From contig SWDT01000129.1 of the NCBI GenBank assembly GCA_009193035.1, positions 62,001 through 126,000 on the forward strand: a stretch of 64,000 nucleotides of DNA. The letters run 5' to 3'. The number at the start of each line of letters is the position of its first letter. Position 1 is the first letter of the stretch. Below, piece by piece: positions 50,720 to 62,997 of the stretch. The notes beneath the pieces are model-generated. The model did no database searches and was not told the origin of the DNA. It worked only from the letters and a program-made list of their open reading frames with translations. Source of the DNA: Halicephalobus mephisto (Eukaryota; Nematoda; Chromadorea; Rhabditida; Panagrolaimidae). The position numbers and the translations under genes were made by a program.

Positions 50720-51860
50720 GATGGAGCCTATTTTATAAAAATGGATCTCTTTCACACATAAGAATCCAATACTCAATTAAATAAGGACCAAAATAATGAA
50801 AATTCATACGAAGGTCTTTTTGACAATGGACTTGACGGATATTTTTTTTTAAAAAAAATGTTCGAATTGCTTTTATTTTTGAAAAAAAAAATCAACTTTT
50901 GGTCAACTTAAAAATCAAAAAAGTTTTCAAGTAAAAAAATAAAAAAAACATGTTTTAAAAATTTCGAAATTATTTTTTTATTTTTTTAACATACAGTATG
51001 AAACGTAATTTTGGAACTATTAGTGTTAACTTGGTTTAGTATACTGTAACAGAAAAGGATTACAGATTATGGGATTATTTCAAGGGGATTTACAGTACGA
51101 ATTATCAAAAATTTTGGATTTTTTTTATTTCGAAATTCATAAAAAAATTTCAACTTTTTATTTCAAAAATTTAATTTTTTTTTTGTAAAAAACATTTAAA
51201 GTTTTTATTTCAAAAAATTTTATATTTTTTATAATTTCTAAATTATATATTTTACATAATTTTCTGATAACCTACTGTAGACTTTCTGAAAAGTGCTCCA
51301 AGGTATCAGGAATTTTGAATTTCTTCTATTTCAAAATTCATAAAAAAAATTAAATTTTTTTTGTAAAAAATATTTAAACTTTTTATTTCAAAAAATTTTA
51401 TATTTTTTATAATTTCTAAATTATATATTTTACATAATTTTCTGATAACCTACTGTAGGCTTTCTGAAAAGTGCTCCAAGGTATCAGGAATTTTGAATTT
51501 CTTCTATTTCGAAATTTATGAAAAAATTTGAATTTTTTCTTCACAAAAATCTTCAAACTCTAGATTTTTAAGAAATTCATATTTTTTATCGCAACTTTTG
51601 GACCAGAAAACAAACAGAGTTCTTTCATAACCTACTGTAGACACCCTTGAAAGTACTTTCACCTATTGTAGAATTCTGTAAAATTTCTGTTTCAAAAATT
51701 ACAACAAAAAAATTTTTTTAAATTATAAAATTTAAATTTTTTTATAACTTTAAAAAAAATCAAAATTCTCACATAAGTTACTGTAGATTGATGAAATCTA
51801 CAGTACTTTACTATTACTATTTAATAAACCAAGTTACAGTCAGTAATTTCGAAACTACGA
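50720..51860. repeat. AT-rich repeats
   Basis: 51100-51560 has 2-3 copies of an approximately 180-bp unit containing CCTACTGTAGACTTTCTGAA and GTGCTCCAAGGTATCAGGA. The ends near 51000 and 51840 resemble the MITE at 22512 (ACGTAATTTTGGAACTATTA). Confidence 0.7.
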
Positions 51861-51868
51861 TCCATAAC

Positions 51869-52130
51869 CAGAGCTGTCGATTTTTTCGATTTTTCGAATT
51901 CAAATTATTTCGATTTTTTCGAATTTAAATTTTTTCGATTTTTTCAAATTCAAACTTTTTCGATTTTATAAATTCAAACTTTTTCGATTTTTCAAATTCA
52001 AACTTTTTCGATTTTTTCGAATTCAAATTTTTTCGATTTTTTAAATTCGAATTATTTCGATTTTCCAAATTCGAATTTCTTCGAAATTGGTTCGAAGTTC
52101 GATTCGAAAGTTCGAAAATCGACAGCTCTG
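51869..52130. mobile_element. MITE with CAGAGCTGTCGATTTT termini
   Basis: The left end CAGAGCTGTCGATTTTTTCG pairs with the right end, which reverse complements to CAGAGCTGTCGATTTTCGAA. The interior is about ten copies of a 22-base TTTTTCGATTTTTTCGAATTCA-type unit, which is unusual for a MITE. Related copies are at 15315-15659 and about 55585-56405. Confidence 0.65.
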
Positions 52131-52139
52131 TTCATAATG

Positions 52140-52340
52140 CATTTTACATCGAAAACGCTGACAACCGTAAGGAGACGGTATCTGGCCAGAATGAAAAAAC
52201 GATTGTAATCGGTAACCAACCGGTCCTCGCTCGAGGCGGATCGTTCTCAGACGGAGAGGATTGCGAAAACCGGAAAGAATCTGGCAGTCTCCGTTTTGGA
52301 GCTACAGTGATTCTAGATTGCGTAACTTGAAAAAAGACTC
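52140..52340. other. GC-richer island open in both directions
   Basis: The plus strand is open from about 52146 to 52330 and the minus strand over the same span. Neither reading shows a known domain. Conceivable splice sites exist on both strands, but none join to a neighbour. It could be an exon of an unidentified gene or regulatory DNA of the Ovo-like gene. Confidence 0.25.
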
Positions 52341-52379
52341 TACGACAGACGCTCCCCTGAGGCAATTCCCCCTTCGATT

Positions 52380-52720
52380 CCTATTGATTCAGAAATTTTT
52401 AAATTAATTTTTAAATAAAATTTATAAATTAAACCCATTTTAGATACTGTATAGGTCACTCTAAAAAGATAAAAATATTCAATACAAAAATATTTTTTTA
52501 AAAATTCAACTTTTTCAATTTTCATTAATTCCAAAAATTTTTAAATTAATTTTTGAATTTAATTTATAGATTAAACTAATTTTAGATACTGTATAGGTCA
52601 CTCTAAAAAGATAAAAATTTCCAATACAAAAATATTTTTTTAAAAATTCAACTTTTTCAATTTTCATTAATTCCAAAAATTTTTAAATTTAATTTATAGA
52701 TTAATTTAACTACCAAAAAG
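52380..52720. repeat. Tandem repeat, about 155 bp unit, 2.2 copies
   Basis: The unit contains TTAGATACTGTATAGGTCAC and TTCAACTTTTTCAATTTTCA. Confidence 0.8.
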
Positions 52721-53430
52721 TAATATAACATAAATCTTAAGAAATAAAAGGAAGAAATGCCCCAGGGGAACATCTGTTGTAATTTGGAAAAAAGAAAAAA
52801 ATAATTTTTCCGTTACATTCAAACGTAAAAAATCGGAGACTCGCTTTCAGACATGAGTGGATTTTCTAGATCCTAACCAAGGACGATTGTTTCTTTCAAT
52901 ATGGCCAAATCAAGGGTACCGAATCGTGTTGTCGGCTAATTAACTCTGACTTTAAGAGGTGTCAACTTTTTCGCAAAGTCCTTATTTGCATGTGTTGCTA
53001 TTCATTTTTGTCTAATTACAACTTCCGACGAAAAATCCGCTTTTGTTTGAAAATAATTCCTAAGATCAGAGGGTGTTTTTCACAAAAGTGCCAAAACTTT
53101 CTTTTTGGCGCACCGGCGAAATTATCCCTCGGTACTTATCTTGGATTCTTTCATTACTGTCCTTCGAGTATTGTTTGATGGAGTTTCTACAAGGTCACGA
53201 CAATTCCCCTGGACGTCTTAAGACATTAAACGCGAATTTTGCGGATTTAAAAGTGAATTCGAAAAAATCGAAAATACGTAATCTTCGACGATCCAACAAC
53301 CAGTTCTAATTACAGCCTAATCTTACGGTAATCACGTCCATTTCCCCATATCCTCGTAAAAACCGAAAATTTTCCAAGAACAAGTTGTATCGATCCAGGG
53401 AAAGATTAGACCATTTTTAACAAAAACAAC

Positions 53431-53900
53431 GGCTGTACGACGGTCGGTCCTCTGGGACGTTTGATCCCTGATTTCGTAAGAACAAATTTTTAGATTTTGA
53501 TTACAATTTTAAATACGAAAAAGATGAGTCTAAAAAAACAAAAAATGAGTTAAAGGATATTTTATTTTTTAAAACAATTCTAAATTAACGTTTTTCGTTC
53601 CTGATTTCGTAAGAACAAATTTTTAGATTTTGATTATTATTTTAATTATTTTTAAATACAAAAAAGATTAATCTAAAAAAAATTAAAATAAATTAAAGGA
53701 TATTTTATTCTTTAAAAAAAGTTCTAAATTAACATTTTTCGTTCCTGATTTCGCAACAGTGATTCAACTTCTTCTTTTAGATCACTGTTTGGATCTTGAT
53801 TGGGATCTTAGACGAATTCAGAAATAAAAAAGTCTAAAAAAAGAAATCAGATTGTGTTTATCAAGTCAGGGACGAAATGCCCTAAGGGAACGAGAGTCCC
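53431..53900. mobile_element. MITE of the GGCTGTACGACRG / GGGACGTTTGATCCC family
   Basis: It starts GGCTGTACGACGGTCGGTCC and ends with sequence that reverse complements to a CCCTTAGGGCATTTCGTCCC form. Inside are two copies of a 130-bp unit beginning CTGATTTCGTAAGAACAAAT. Just upstream, 52750-53400 is unique-looking DNA without recognisable genes. Confidence 0.5.
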
Positions 53901-54399
53901 AAAGAGCAATTATTGCGTAATTAGTTTTCAGATCAGTTTTTCGGTTACGGTTGTCATGTTGGACTAATCTGGAATCCAAAAAATCCAAAAAAGTGGAAAA
54001 TAAACTACAAGAAATCAGATCTTCCAAGACAACCCTTGCCTTAGGGCATTTAGTCCTCCGTTTTGGAATTTCGATTTTTTTCATTTTCAAACATGATTAT
54101 TATTTTAGATTAATTTAAAATTAAAAAAAAATAATTTTTAAAAAAATCAGATTTTTTTATTTTTTAGAAATTTGAAAAAAATAATTTTTAAAAAATCAGA
54201 TTTTTTATTTTTTAGAAATTTTAAAAAAAATAACTTTTAAAAAAATCAGATTTTTAATTTTTTAAAATCAACATTGTAAATCAGAATTAATATTTTAAAT
54301 TAATCCAATTATTGATAAAAGTTACTTTAAAAATTAAATCATCCTGACGAAATCGGGGAATAAATGTCTTGGGGACCAACTTTTTACGGCCAAAAACAA

Positions 54400-54930
54400 C
54401 AGGACCATGATATTTTTGTTTTTCAACTATACACAAAAAAATTCAAACTTTCGGTCCCGTAACAATTTTGAAATTTGACAAAAATACAACACAAACGTTA
54501 CATTTTTATGAACATTAGACATTTGTGAGAAATACTGTGACGATTTTTATTTTTTATTCAGTTAAAAGTTACTTTTTTTACATGTTATAATTAATTAACA
54601 AGAAAAAACAATTTTATACAAAAATCTAAACTTTCAATTTTGTAACAATTTCGAAATTTGACAAAAATACAACACAATCGTCACATTTTTTATGATTATT
54701 TCGCATTTGTGACGAAATAGTGACGATTGTTATTTTTTATTAAGTTAAAAATTACGATTTTTACATGTTATAATTAATTTTATACAAAAAATTTAAACTT
54801 TCGATTTTGTAACAACTTCGAAATTTGACTAAAATTTGACAAAAATACAACACAATCGTCACATTTTTTACATTAGGTATTTGTGAGAAATACTGTGACG
54901 ATTTTTATTTTTTTTGAGTTAAAAATTACG
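54400..54930. repeat. Tandem repeat, about 180 bp unit, 3 copies
   Basis: The unit contains TTTGACAAAAATACAACACA and the inverted pair CGTCACATTTTTTATG / TTTGTGAYGAAATAGTGACG, so each unit has dyad symmetry. Confidence 0.8.
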
Positions 54931-54939
54931 TTTTTTGTG

Positions 54940-57900
54940 TAACATCAGAAAAATGAACGGACACGAAACGGGATCAACGCCACTGGCAACGGAAAGGCTT
55001 TGATCTCCGTCCAGGATATGTTTGAAGATCGTTTTCAAGCAAGGATTGAAGTTTATCGGTTCTTTATGCAAATCCGATTTTTGGATAAATATTACGGTAG
55101 TCAAAAGGACGCGGATTTTTTGGATTAGCGACTTCCGGGGCATTATTTGCCGTTTCGGGTTGTCGAACATAAATGGGATTTTGAAAACAGAATTATCGGA
55201 TAAACTATGCAACAATGGGTTCTGATATTTTTTATTTTTTATTTTTGAATCGACATTGAAGATGAACATTTGATAAGATTACTGTAGACCATTAAGTGAG
55301 AAATTACACATTAAGGAAATGAAGGCAATAACAAAAACATCTGCTTGATGATTCGTTGCCGAAGGGGACCTGAAGGTTCCTGGGATAGCGGAGAACGAAT
55401 ACGATCATGAGCGTCAAAGAAAAAAGCAAACAGAAATCTTTCAGCGCGTCAAATTGAAACCAATGGTCTGAAGCAAGAAAATGTGATTTGTTTTGGAGAA
55501 ACAGAAGTCCACCGTTTTGCTTCTGAATGCTGTGAAAAATGACGGATCTTTAATGATCCTGAATTTTTAACGACTCACGGTGGTCTAGAAAGCAAAACTG
55601 TCAATTTTCGAAATTTTCAATTTCGAATTTAATAATTTTTTTCGAAATTTTGAATTTTAAACTTTTCAAACTCCAAAATCAACAATTCAATTCAGATTCC
55701 AAATCTTAAATTTTAAACTTTTCGAACTTCAAAATTAACAATTCTGTTTGAATTCAAATTTTGAATTTTGAATTTTAAAGTTTTCCAACATTGAATTTAG
55801 TAATTTTTTTTTCGAAATCTTAAATTTCAAAGTTTTCAAACTTCAAAATTAACAATTCAGTTCAGATTTCAATTTTTTAATTTTAAAGTTTTCAAACTTC
55901 GAAGTTAATAATTTTTTTGAAATTTTAAATTTTAAACTTTTCGAACTTCAAAATTAACAATTCTGTTTGAATTCGAATTTTTCAATTTTCGATTCCAAAA
56001 TTAACAATTTTGTTCAAATTTTTCAATTTTCGAATTTAATTCAATCCAAATTCGAAATTTTTATTTTTCGAATTTAACAATTATAAACTTTCTAATTTTA
56101 GATTTCAAAATTTTCCGAACTTAACAATTCAATCCAAATTCGAAATTTCCAATTTTCGAATTTAACAATTCAATTCAAAATTTTCTAATTTTAGATTTCA
56201 AAATTTTTCGAACTTAACAATTCAATCCAAATTCGAAATTTTTATTTTTCGAATTTAACAATTATAAACTTTCCAATTTACAATTTCAAAACTTTTCGAA
56301 TTTAGAAATTCCGAATGTGGATTGAATTTCTAATTTTCGAATCCTACTTTTTTGATTTCCGAATTGTTTCGAAATCGGTTCAAAAGTCGAAGACGAACAA
56401 TCCTGTTAGAAAGTTTACAAATTTGAGAATACTCAATTGGTCAGTCACTTTTTTGAGGACTTCCGTCGGTTGTCCTCCAGTAATGACACTTGAAGAAAGA
56501 AAACTTGACTAAAAACGGAAATTATACGGTTCCTGCACGAGTTTCGACAACCTTGAAAACTATTTTTTGATCGTAATGGATTTCTGGATCGAAAATAATC
56601 TTTTAAAAGCTTTTCCTCGAGAAGGAATTTTTACAGTATGAACTAGACGGCGCCAAATGATCAAAATCAAAGAAAACCGAACTTCGTGCCGTGGAATCCC
56701 CGGCCTATGTGGCGCCACAATGGATTCCTAATTAGCCGTTTGATCGAAATTAGATCACAATCTTTTTCGGCAACTTTCAAAACCACCAAAATTAAATTTT
56801 GAAATAAAAATTTCAAATTTTTAAAAATCTGTAAAAAATAATTTTTTATTTTTAAATTTTTTAAAAAATAATTTTTCAAAATTTATTTATTTTTAAATCT
56901 GTAAAAAATTAAAATGAAAAATTTTTAAAAATAAAAATTATAAAATTTTTTTTTTCAAAATTTGTAAAAAATTATTTTTTTTAAATTGAGATAAATGAAC
57001 GTCAATTTTTTCAAAAATGACAGAAAAATTGTTTTTTCGTTATTTATGGGAAATTATCCCTCTTAAATGCGGAACAGTTGCTCCCCTGAGGCATTTCATC
57101 TCTGATTTCGTAAGTGCTGTGGGTGGATTTCCTCCGGCAACATAATAAACACGATTTTTAACAGTTCTTTGTCCAACGATATCCACTGCATATATAACGA
57201 TAAAAATTTGATTCCAAAATTGACAGAAATCACTACCGTTTCATTAAAAACTTTCGTGGTAGGAGTTTTTTTCAATTCAATTTTAATAAAAAAAAATTTT
57301 AAATTTTAATTTTTTTTGAAATCTTTTTAATTAATATTTTTTTTAAAATTTTTTTAATTAATTTTTTTTTAATTTTTATTTTTTAAAAATAACTTTATAC
57401 AATTGATTTTTTTTAAATAATTTTTTTAAATAATTTTTTTAAATTTTAATTTTTTAAAAATCGGATCTAGTTTGAAATTTTGAAAAATCCTAATTTTAAA
57501 ATTTGAAAAATTAAATTATTTAAAAAATAAAAGATGTTGAATAAGCTGTTTTTTTAAATGGGTTTTTTATTTCCGGAAATGACCTAATGTACTTTTCAAA
57601 GATCAAAACGACTGGTTTAAAAAAAATTTCGAAATTAGCTTTGGCCAAAAAATGTCTAAAATTCTGTAAAATATTTTTTAGTTTTTTGAATTTTGATTAT
57701 TATTTTTAGTAATTTTGAAGGAAAAAAAATTAATCTAAAAAAATAATTTAAATCTAAAAAATTAGAAAAATGGATCAAGAGGAATTAACTACAGTACATT
57801 TTAATTCCTCTTTTTTATTTAAAAAAAATATTATTTATTTTTAAAAATTTCGTTAATTTTTAAATTTCAATTTTATTCAAAAAATTTTTTAATTTTATTA

Positions 57901-58490
57901 ATTTTTAAATTTTTTTAAATTTAATTAATTTCGAAATTTTTAAAATTTTTTTAAATTTCAATTATTTTCAAAATTTTTAAAATTTCATTGATTTTTAAAT
58001 TTTTTTAAATTTCAATTAATTTCGAAATTTTTAAATTTCATTGATTTTTAAATTTTTTTAAATTTCAATTATATTCCAAATTTTTATATTTCATTGATTT
58101 TTTTAAATTTCCAAACTTTTTAAAAATTTTAATGTTTATTTATCAAATTAAAATTCTACGTTATTTCTGAAAAAGTTTATTTTTAAAAAACTTAATCTTT
58201 GATTTTCTGACTCACTTAAAAATTCAAGTATTTGCCAAATTTATTTTTTATTTTTTTCATTGTTGATTTAATCTTAGAATGTTTCGCTTTTCTATCTCTG
58301 GCCAGATCTCTTAGTCACTAGAACCACGAATTCGGAAATGTCAACTAACCCATAACCTGTTTTTTAAACTGAGAAAATGGTTATCAACGCCTATTTTGAA
58401 ATATTGTTTTTGTTTAAAAAGAAAATTTTCTTTGACAGGTCGACTCACTTGGAAGAAAAATTTTCTAACTATTAAAAAATTTAAATTTAT
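54940..58490. other. Gene-poor region between the Ovo-like and TTR genes
   Basis: 54950-55580 and 56400-56760 are more complex in sequence but show no recognisable gene. 55585-56405 is a long TTCGAATTTAACAATT-type low-complexity block with ends like the 51869 MITE. 57240-58180 is nearly pure A/T. Confidence 0.5.
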
Positions 58491-58497
58491 CTTAAAA

Positions 58498-60253
58498 ATG
58501 AAAATTTTGATTTTCTTCGTTTTTTGCGTTTCCGTTTCTGCCATAGGTATTGGTAGACAACAAAGTGCCGGAGTTAGAGGTCAATTGGTAAGGACTTGGA
58601 TTACTGTAAAGAGATTTGGGATTAATTTAAGAGGATTTTGGGTTACTGTAAGAAAATTTTGGATTACTGTAAGAAAATTTTGGATTACTGTAAGAAAATT
58701 TTGGGTTAATTTAAGAAGATTTTGGATTACTGTATAGAAATTTTGGGTTACTGTAAGAAAATTTTGGATTACAGTAAGAAAATTTTGGGTTAATTTAAGA
58801 GGATTCTGGGTTACTGTATAGAAATTTTGGGTTACTGTAAGAAAATTTTGGATTACTGTAAAGAGATTTTGGATTATTGTAATGAGATCTTTAAAATTCT
58901 AGGTTTGTGACGGAAAACCGGCTTCTAATGTCAAGGTTAAACTGTATGATGACGACAGAGGAATCGATACAGATGACTTGATGGCTTCTGGAAGAACCGA
59001 CTCCCAGGGTCATTTTGAACTTTCCGGATACAGTCATGAATTTACCACCATTGATCCTAAACTAAATGTCTATCATGACTGCAACGATGGTCTTACGGTA
59101 AATTTTATTTTTAATTTTTTTTATTATAAATTGTTTCTCAGCCATGTCAACGCAAAATCTCCATCATGATCCCGGACAAGTATATAAATAGTGGAGAACA
59201 TCCACAAACCTTTTTCAATATCGGTGTTCTGGAGCTTGCTGGAATTTTCAAAGGAGAAGAACGAGATTGTCTCAACTAGGCATCGAAATTTAAAAATAAC
59301 AAAAATAACAAAAATTATAAAAATAACAAAAATGATCCTCAATTTTTTTATAATTTTTAATAAAGATTTTCTGTAACTTTTGATAACAAAGAAAAACTTG
59401 TTTTCGAAGAGAGTACTGTAATCTTAGTTATGGTTTTTAGGATGTTTATTAATGATTTTATTTATGAAAATTAATCCTAGAAAATTAGACATAGGGTTAG
59501 ATACCCTGTGTACCTTGGTTTAGAAGTTTCTAAGACGTTCATTAAGAACTTCATATATGAAAATTAATCCTGAAATACAGACAGAGGATTAGATACTTTG
59601 TGTATTTCAGTTTAGAAGTTTCCAAATTTCTTTGAGAAAATATTTTTCAAAAAATTCAAAGTACTATAAAATTACGAAAAAACACAAAACCAAAATTGTG
59701 AGTTACTGTAGTTTCCAGCAAGTTCTAGAAATTCGTCTTGAGACAATTTCGGAAAAAATATTTATTTCTAATTTTCGAAATAGTGTAATCATGATTGGAG
59801 TTTTGTAGAAATAGATAAAAATTAAATTTTTTACTTTTTGGTCTCAACTGGATAATTCTAAAAAGTCATTCTGGGACAATTTTGTAAAAAGTTAAATATT
59901 CATAATAATATGATTTAATTATATTTTTCTAAAACTATATAAAAATTAAATTTTTTACTTTTTGGTCTCAACTGGAAAATTTCGAAAATTCGTGCTGAGA
60001 CAATTTCGCAAAAATTTCAATTTTTTACTTTTTGTTTTAACTGGATAATTCCAAAAATTCGTGCTGGGACAATTTTGTGAAAATTTTCACCTTTAAAACC
60101 GTGTATTTTTAGCCATGTCAACGAAAAGTTTCCATCATGATTCCCGACAAGTATGTCTCTAGCGGTTCTACTCCTCGTCAATTTTATAATGCTGGAACCA
60201 TCGAACTTGCTGGGAAATTCAAAGGAGAAGAACGAGATTGTTTCAACAAATAA
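58498..60253 (+). CDS. Transthyretin-like (TTR) secreted protein with two alternative last exons
   Basis: Nematode TTR-family proteins are small secreted beta-sandwich proteins; one C. elegans member bridges apoptotic cells to phagocytes, but most are uncharacterised. Coding exons 58498-58587, 58903-59097 and 59142-59279 give 140 residues, with an alternative terminal exon at 60113-60253. A hydrophobic signal peptide (MKILIFFVFCVSVSA) is followed by RQQSAGVRGQL, VCDGKPASNVKVKLYDDDRG, DDLMASGRTDSQGHFELSGY, DPKLNVYHDCNDG and PCQRKISIMIPDKYI, ending GEERDCLN. The cysteines fit the family's paired-disulphide pattern. Intron 1 is a 22-bp minisatellite. A second TTR gene begins at 63812, so this is a small cluster. 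Confidence 0.93.
58560..58895. repeat. 22-bp minisatellite in TTR intron 1
   Basis: About 13 copies of GATTACTGTAAGAAAATTTTGG with a GGGTTAATTTAAGA variant. It produces a fortuitous open frame of repeating WITVRKF. Confidence 0.9.
59280..60112. repeat. Repeat-filled stretch between the two TTR terminal exons
   Basis: 59400-59620 contains two diverged copies of a block with GAAAATTAATCCTRRAA. 59700-60080 has three to four hairpin-bearing units with TTTTTGGTCTCAACTGGA and AATTCGTGCTGAGACAATTT, the dispersed family also at 35470. An AATAAA lies at about 59358, after the first terminal exon. Confidence 0.75.
60113..60253 (+). CDS. Duplicated (alternative) terminal exon of the TTR-like gene
   Basis: Behind a GTATTTTTAG acceptor this exon encodes PCQRKVSIMIPDKYV, then a diverged middle, and ends GEERDCFNK before TAA. 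It is homologous to 59142-59279 along its whole length and has the same phase. No signal-peptide or middle exon lies between the two, so it is either an alternative 3' end of the same gene or the remnant of a partial duplication. The frame is intact, which favours use. Confidence 0.65.
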   Translation, partial: PCQRKVSIMIPDKYVSSGSTPRQFYNAGTIELAGKFKGEERDCFNK

Positions 60254-60409
60254 ATTTTCCAAAATCATTGAATTACATTTACTGATCAAATACAGTATAG
60301 ATAAAAATAAATTAGTTAAGCAACATTTAATATTTCAAATGTTCCAATTTTAATTCGAATATTTTTAAAAATTTTACATTTTTATATAGAATTTTAAAGA
60401 TTATTTTAC

Positions 60410-60910
60410 ATTCTTATAAACTCCTAAGATGCAACTTTAGATCCGCTTAGAATCACAGTCTTCGGAATTCTGGATTCTGAAAGTTAATTGTTGATTCTGA
60501 CTTCAGATTCAGAATTCACAAGCTTGATTATTTTAGGTACTTTTTGTTCGGTTTTAAGGGTATTTAAAAAACTCTAAAACCGAAATCAAGGATTAGTCTT
60601 CAGAATCAAGTATTCTGAGGTTCAATTATTAATTCTGACTTCAGATTCAGAATCTACGGCTCCAGTCATCTTCATTACAAGCACTTTTTGTTCGGTTTTA
60701 GGAGTATTTAAAAAACTCCAACATCATAACTGGGGATTAGTCTTCAGAATTAAGTATTCTGAAGATAAATTGTCAATTCTGACTTCAGATTCAGAATCTA
60801 CGGCTCCAGTTACCTTATTTCGTGTTCAATTTTAAAGGTATTTAAAGAATTCCACAATTGGAATCAGGGATTGCTCTTCAACATTGAAAATTTTGATTTC
60901 ACGTTCAGCA
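60410..60910. repeat. Tandem repeat, about 130 bp unit, 3 copies
   Basis: Units contain TTCTGACTTCAGATTCAGAA, ACTTTTTGTTCGGTTTTA and GTCTTCAGAATYAAGTATTC. Read in reverse it resembles the element interiors at 3990-4440 and 11150-11590. A short open frame after it (60938-61135) has no recognisable content. Confidence 0.7.
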
Positions 60911-61639
60911 TTTACGGATCCTATTATTCTATTATGAGTGCTTTTTGTTCTGTTTCAATTGCAGAATCGGAAAATAAATGTCCGTGACGCAAAATACAAC
61001 AGGATGAACAAATTAATCAACGTCAATTTCGCTTTTCAGAAAAAAGTGACGTCGAGGATTCTCATCATGTCGTCAGTTACTTGTTTCCGCCGAAAACGGG
61101 TCAGTATCAGCTCCTTGATCATGACTTGGAAATAACAATAAAATCTATATAATAAAAACAAAATTATTTTCGACGGAGTATTGTAATATTAGTTATAATT
61201 TTCAAGATGTTTATGAATGGTTCCATATATCAAAACTGATCTCGGAAAATAGATAAAGAGTTGTGTATCTATGCATCCTCATTTAGGAGTTTCTAGATCT
61301 ATTTCAGAACAATATAGTTCCAAAAAATTAATGACTAAATCATGTAAAAATAAAAAACTGAAATTTTAGGCTACTTTAGTTTCTAAAAACTTCTAGAAAT
61401 TCCCGTCGGGACTATTTTATAACTAAATTCTGTTTTACTTTTCTAAAATAGTATAATAATGTGATTATATCCTTGTTGAATTACTTAAACTTTGAATTTC
61501 TTTCACTTTTACATCTCGGCTGAAAAATTTCAATTTTTGTAATATGATTACGATTCTATATTTTCAAAATTATATAAATATTAAATTTTGTATTTTTGAT
61601 CTTGATTGGAAAATTTTTAATTTTCTAAAAGGATGTTAA

Positions 61640-61810
61640 AAAACATACTGTAATTGAAAATAATTTTGAAATTTTAAATTTTTATAAGATTTTTAAAAAT
61701 ATCATGGATACTGTAATGGATAATCAGATATTTGAAATTTTAAATTTTTATAAGATTTTTAAAAATATCATGGATACTGTAATGGACAATCAGATATTTA
61801 AAAATTTTAA
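61640..61810. repeat. Tandem repeat, about 68 bp unit, 2.5 copies
   Basis: The unit carries AATATCATGGATACTGTAAT and GATAATCAGATATTT. It lies immediately 3' of the EF-hand gene. Confidence 0.85.
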
Positions 61811-61814
61811 ATTT

Positions 61815-62913
61815 TTATTTTTGAATAATCGGCATTGGACGAATTCCAGCAAGTTCTGTGATTTTTTCAGGGACTTTTTCGAGTTCAGATACGGTCAAAA
61901 AATTGTCCTTGTTGGTATCCAAGATTTGGAATACCGTATTCAATTCAGATTCAGACACACGATTGAATTTGTTTGCGAATTTTCTGACTTCATTTTTGTC
62001 GATTTTTTTATTTCCATCCGTGTCCATAGAAATCAAAAGCGATTTTGCTGTTCCGGCATTTTTTGATTGTTCAACTACAGTATCTGAATCAACAACATTG
62101 ATGAATTCTTGAAGAGTAATTTTTTCATCAAAATTAACATCGGCGATTTGGAAAAGTCCATTTGTGATTTCTGGAGGAATTTGTTCTTTGGATTTTTCAA
62201 TTTCGGATTTGGTCAAAATTCTGTCATGATTGAGATCCAAAATATCGAAGAGTTTCGTGCCTTCAGAAGCCGGAGATCTGTTCAAAGCATAAACAAGTGG
62301 AACAAATTCAGAAACAACCAGATGACTGTCAGAATTAATATCGTAGCTTCTGAAAAGTCGGATATCCTCAGGCTGACTTCCGGATCCTCTCCAGTTCAAG
62401 AATTCTGGCAACGAAATTCTGCCGTCATTGTTGGAATCAATTTTGTCAAAGTCATTAGCTTCAAAATTGTGTTCAAAAAAGTTAATTTTATTCAAAAAAT
62501 TAATTTTATTTAAAAAATCTCATTTTAAAAAATTAATTTTATTTAAAAATTTTTGTTTTATTTTTTAAAATTTTATCAAAAAAGTTAATTTTCTTTTAAA
62601 AAATTAAATTTAATTTTAAAAAATCAACTTTTTGTTTGAAAATTTTATTTTATTTTGAAAAATCATTAAAAAAGTTAATTTTTTTAATTTTATTTTATTT
62701 AAAAATTTTATTTTATTTTGAAAAATTTCATTTAAAAAGTTAATTTTTTTAATTTTATTTTATTTAAAAATCAAATTTTTTTAAAATTATTTTATTTAAA
62801 AATCAAATTTTTTTTAAATTATCTTTTTTAAAAATAAACTTACAATTATCGTACTTTGCTTTTAGTGCAAAAATTACTGTAGATAATCCCAAGAAAAAAA
62901 ATAATTTAATCAT
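61815..62913 (-). CDS. Secreted EF-hand calcium-binding protein
   Basis: Coding exons 62913-62844 and 62458-61815 give 237 residues. Exon 1 encodes a signal peptide (MIKLFFFLGLSTVIFALKA) and follows an ATTTTTAG acceptor, so it is probably trans-spliced. Six EF-hand loops are visible: DSNNDGRISLPEF, DINSDSHLVVSEF, DLNHDRILTKSEI, DVNFDEKITLQEF, DTDGNKKIDKNEV and DTNKDNFLTVSEL. The first is fully canonical. Others lack the loop glycine or have substitutions, so not all need bind calcium. Six hands plus a signal peptide recalls the reticulocalbin/calumenin class, but the C-terminus (GIRPMPIIQK) lacks an HDEL/HDEF retention signal, so secretion is more likely than ER retention. It lies between two TTR genes on the opposite strand. 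Confidence 0.88.
62459..62843. other. A/T-only intron of the EF-hand gene
   Basis: The intron between the two EF-hand exons is composed almost entirely of runs such as TTTTATTTAAAAATC. Nothing else is seen. Confidence 0.7.
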
Positions 62914-62997
62914 TATCTAAAAATTTCGAAATAAAAAAGATTAAAGATTTTTGGACATTTTCACGCAAATGTTGCACATGAAAGAAATTAAACTTAC

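Noticed and set aside
52144..52365. 73-codon minus-strand frame as a gene
   Set aside because: Its start lies in a MITE end (GCTCCCCTGAGGCAATT); only the middle could be an exon and no partner exons were found.
58396..58737. 113-codon plus-strand frame with repeating WITVRKF
   Set aside because: Only the part from 58498 is TTR exon 1; the remainder is the 22-bp minisatellite of the intron read in frame.
60938..61135. Possible third TTR exon or small gene
   Set aside because: The frame has no TTR motif (no PCQRK or YHDCNDG), and the alternative frame after the TTTTCAG site has no usable upstream donor.
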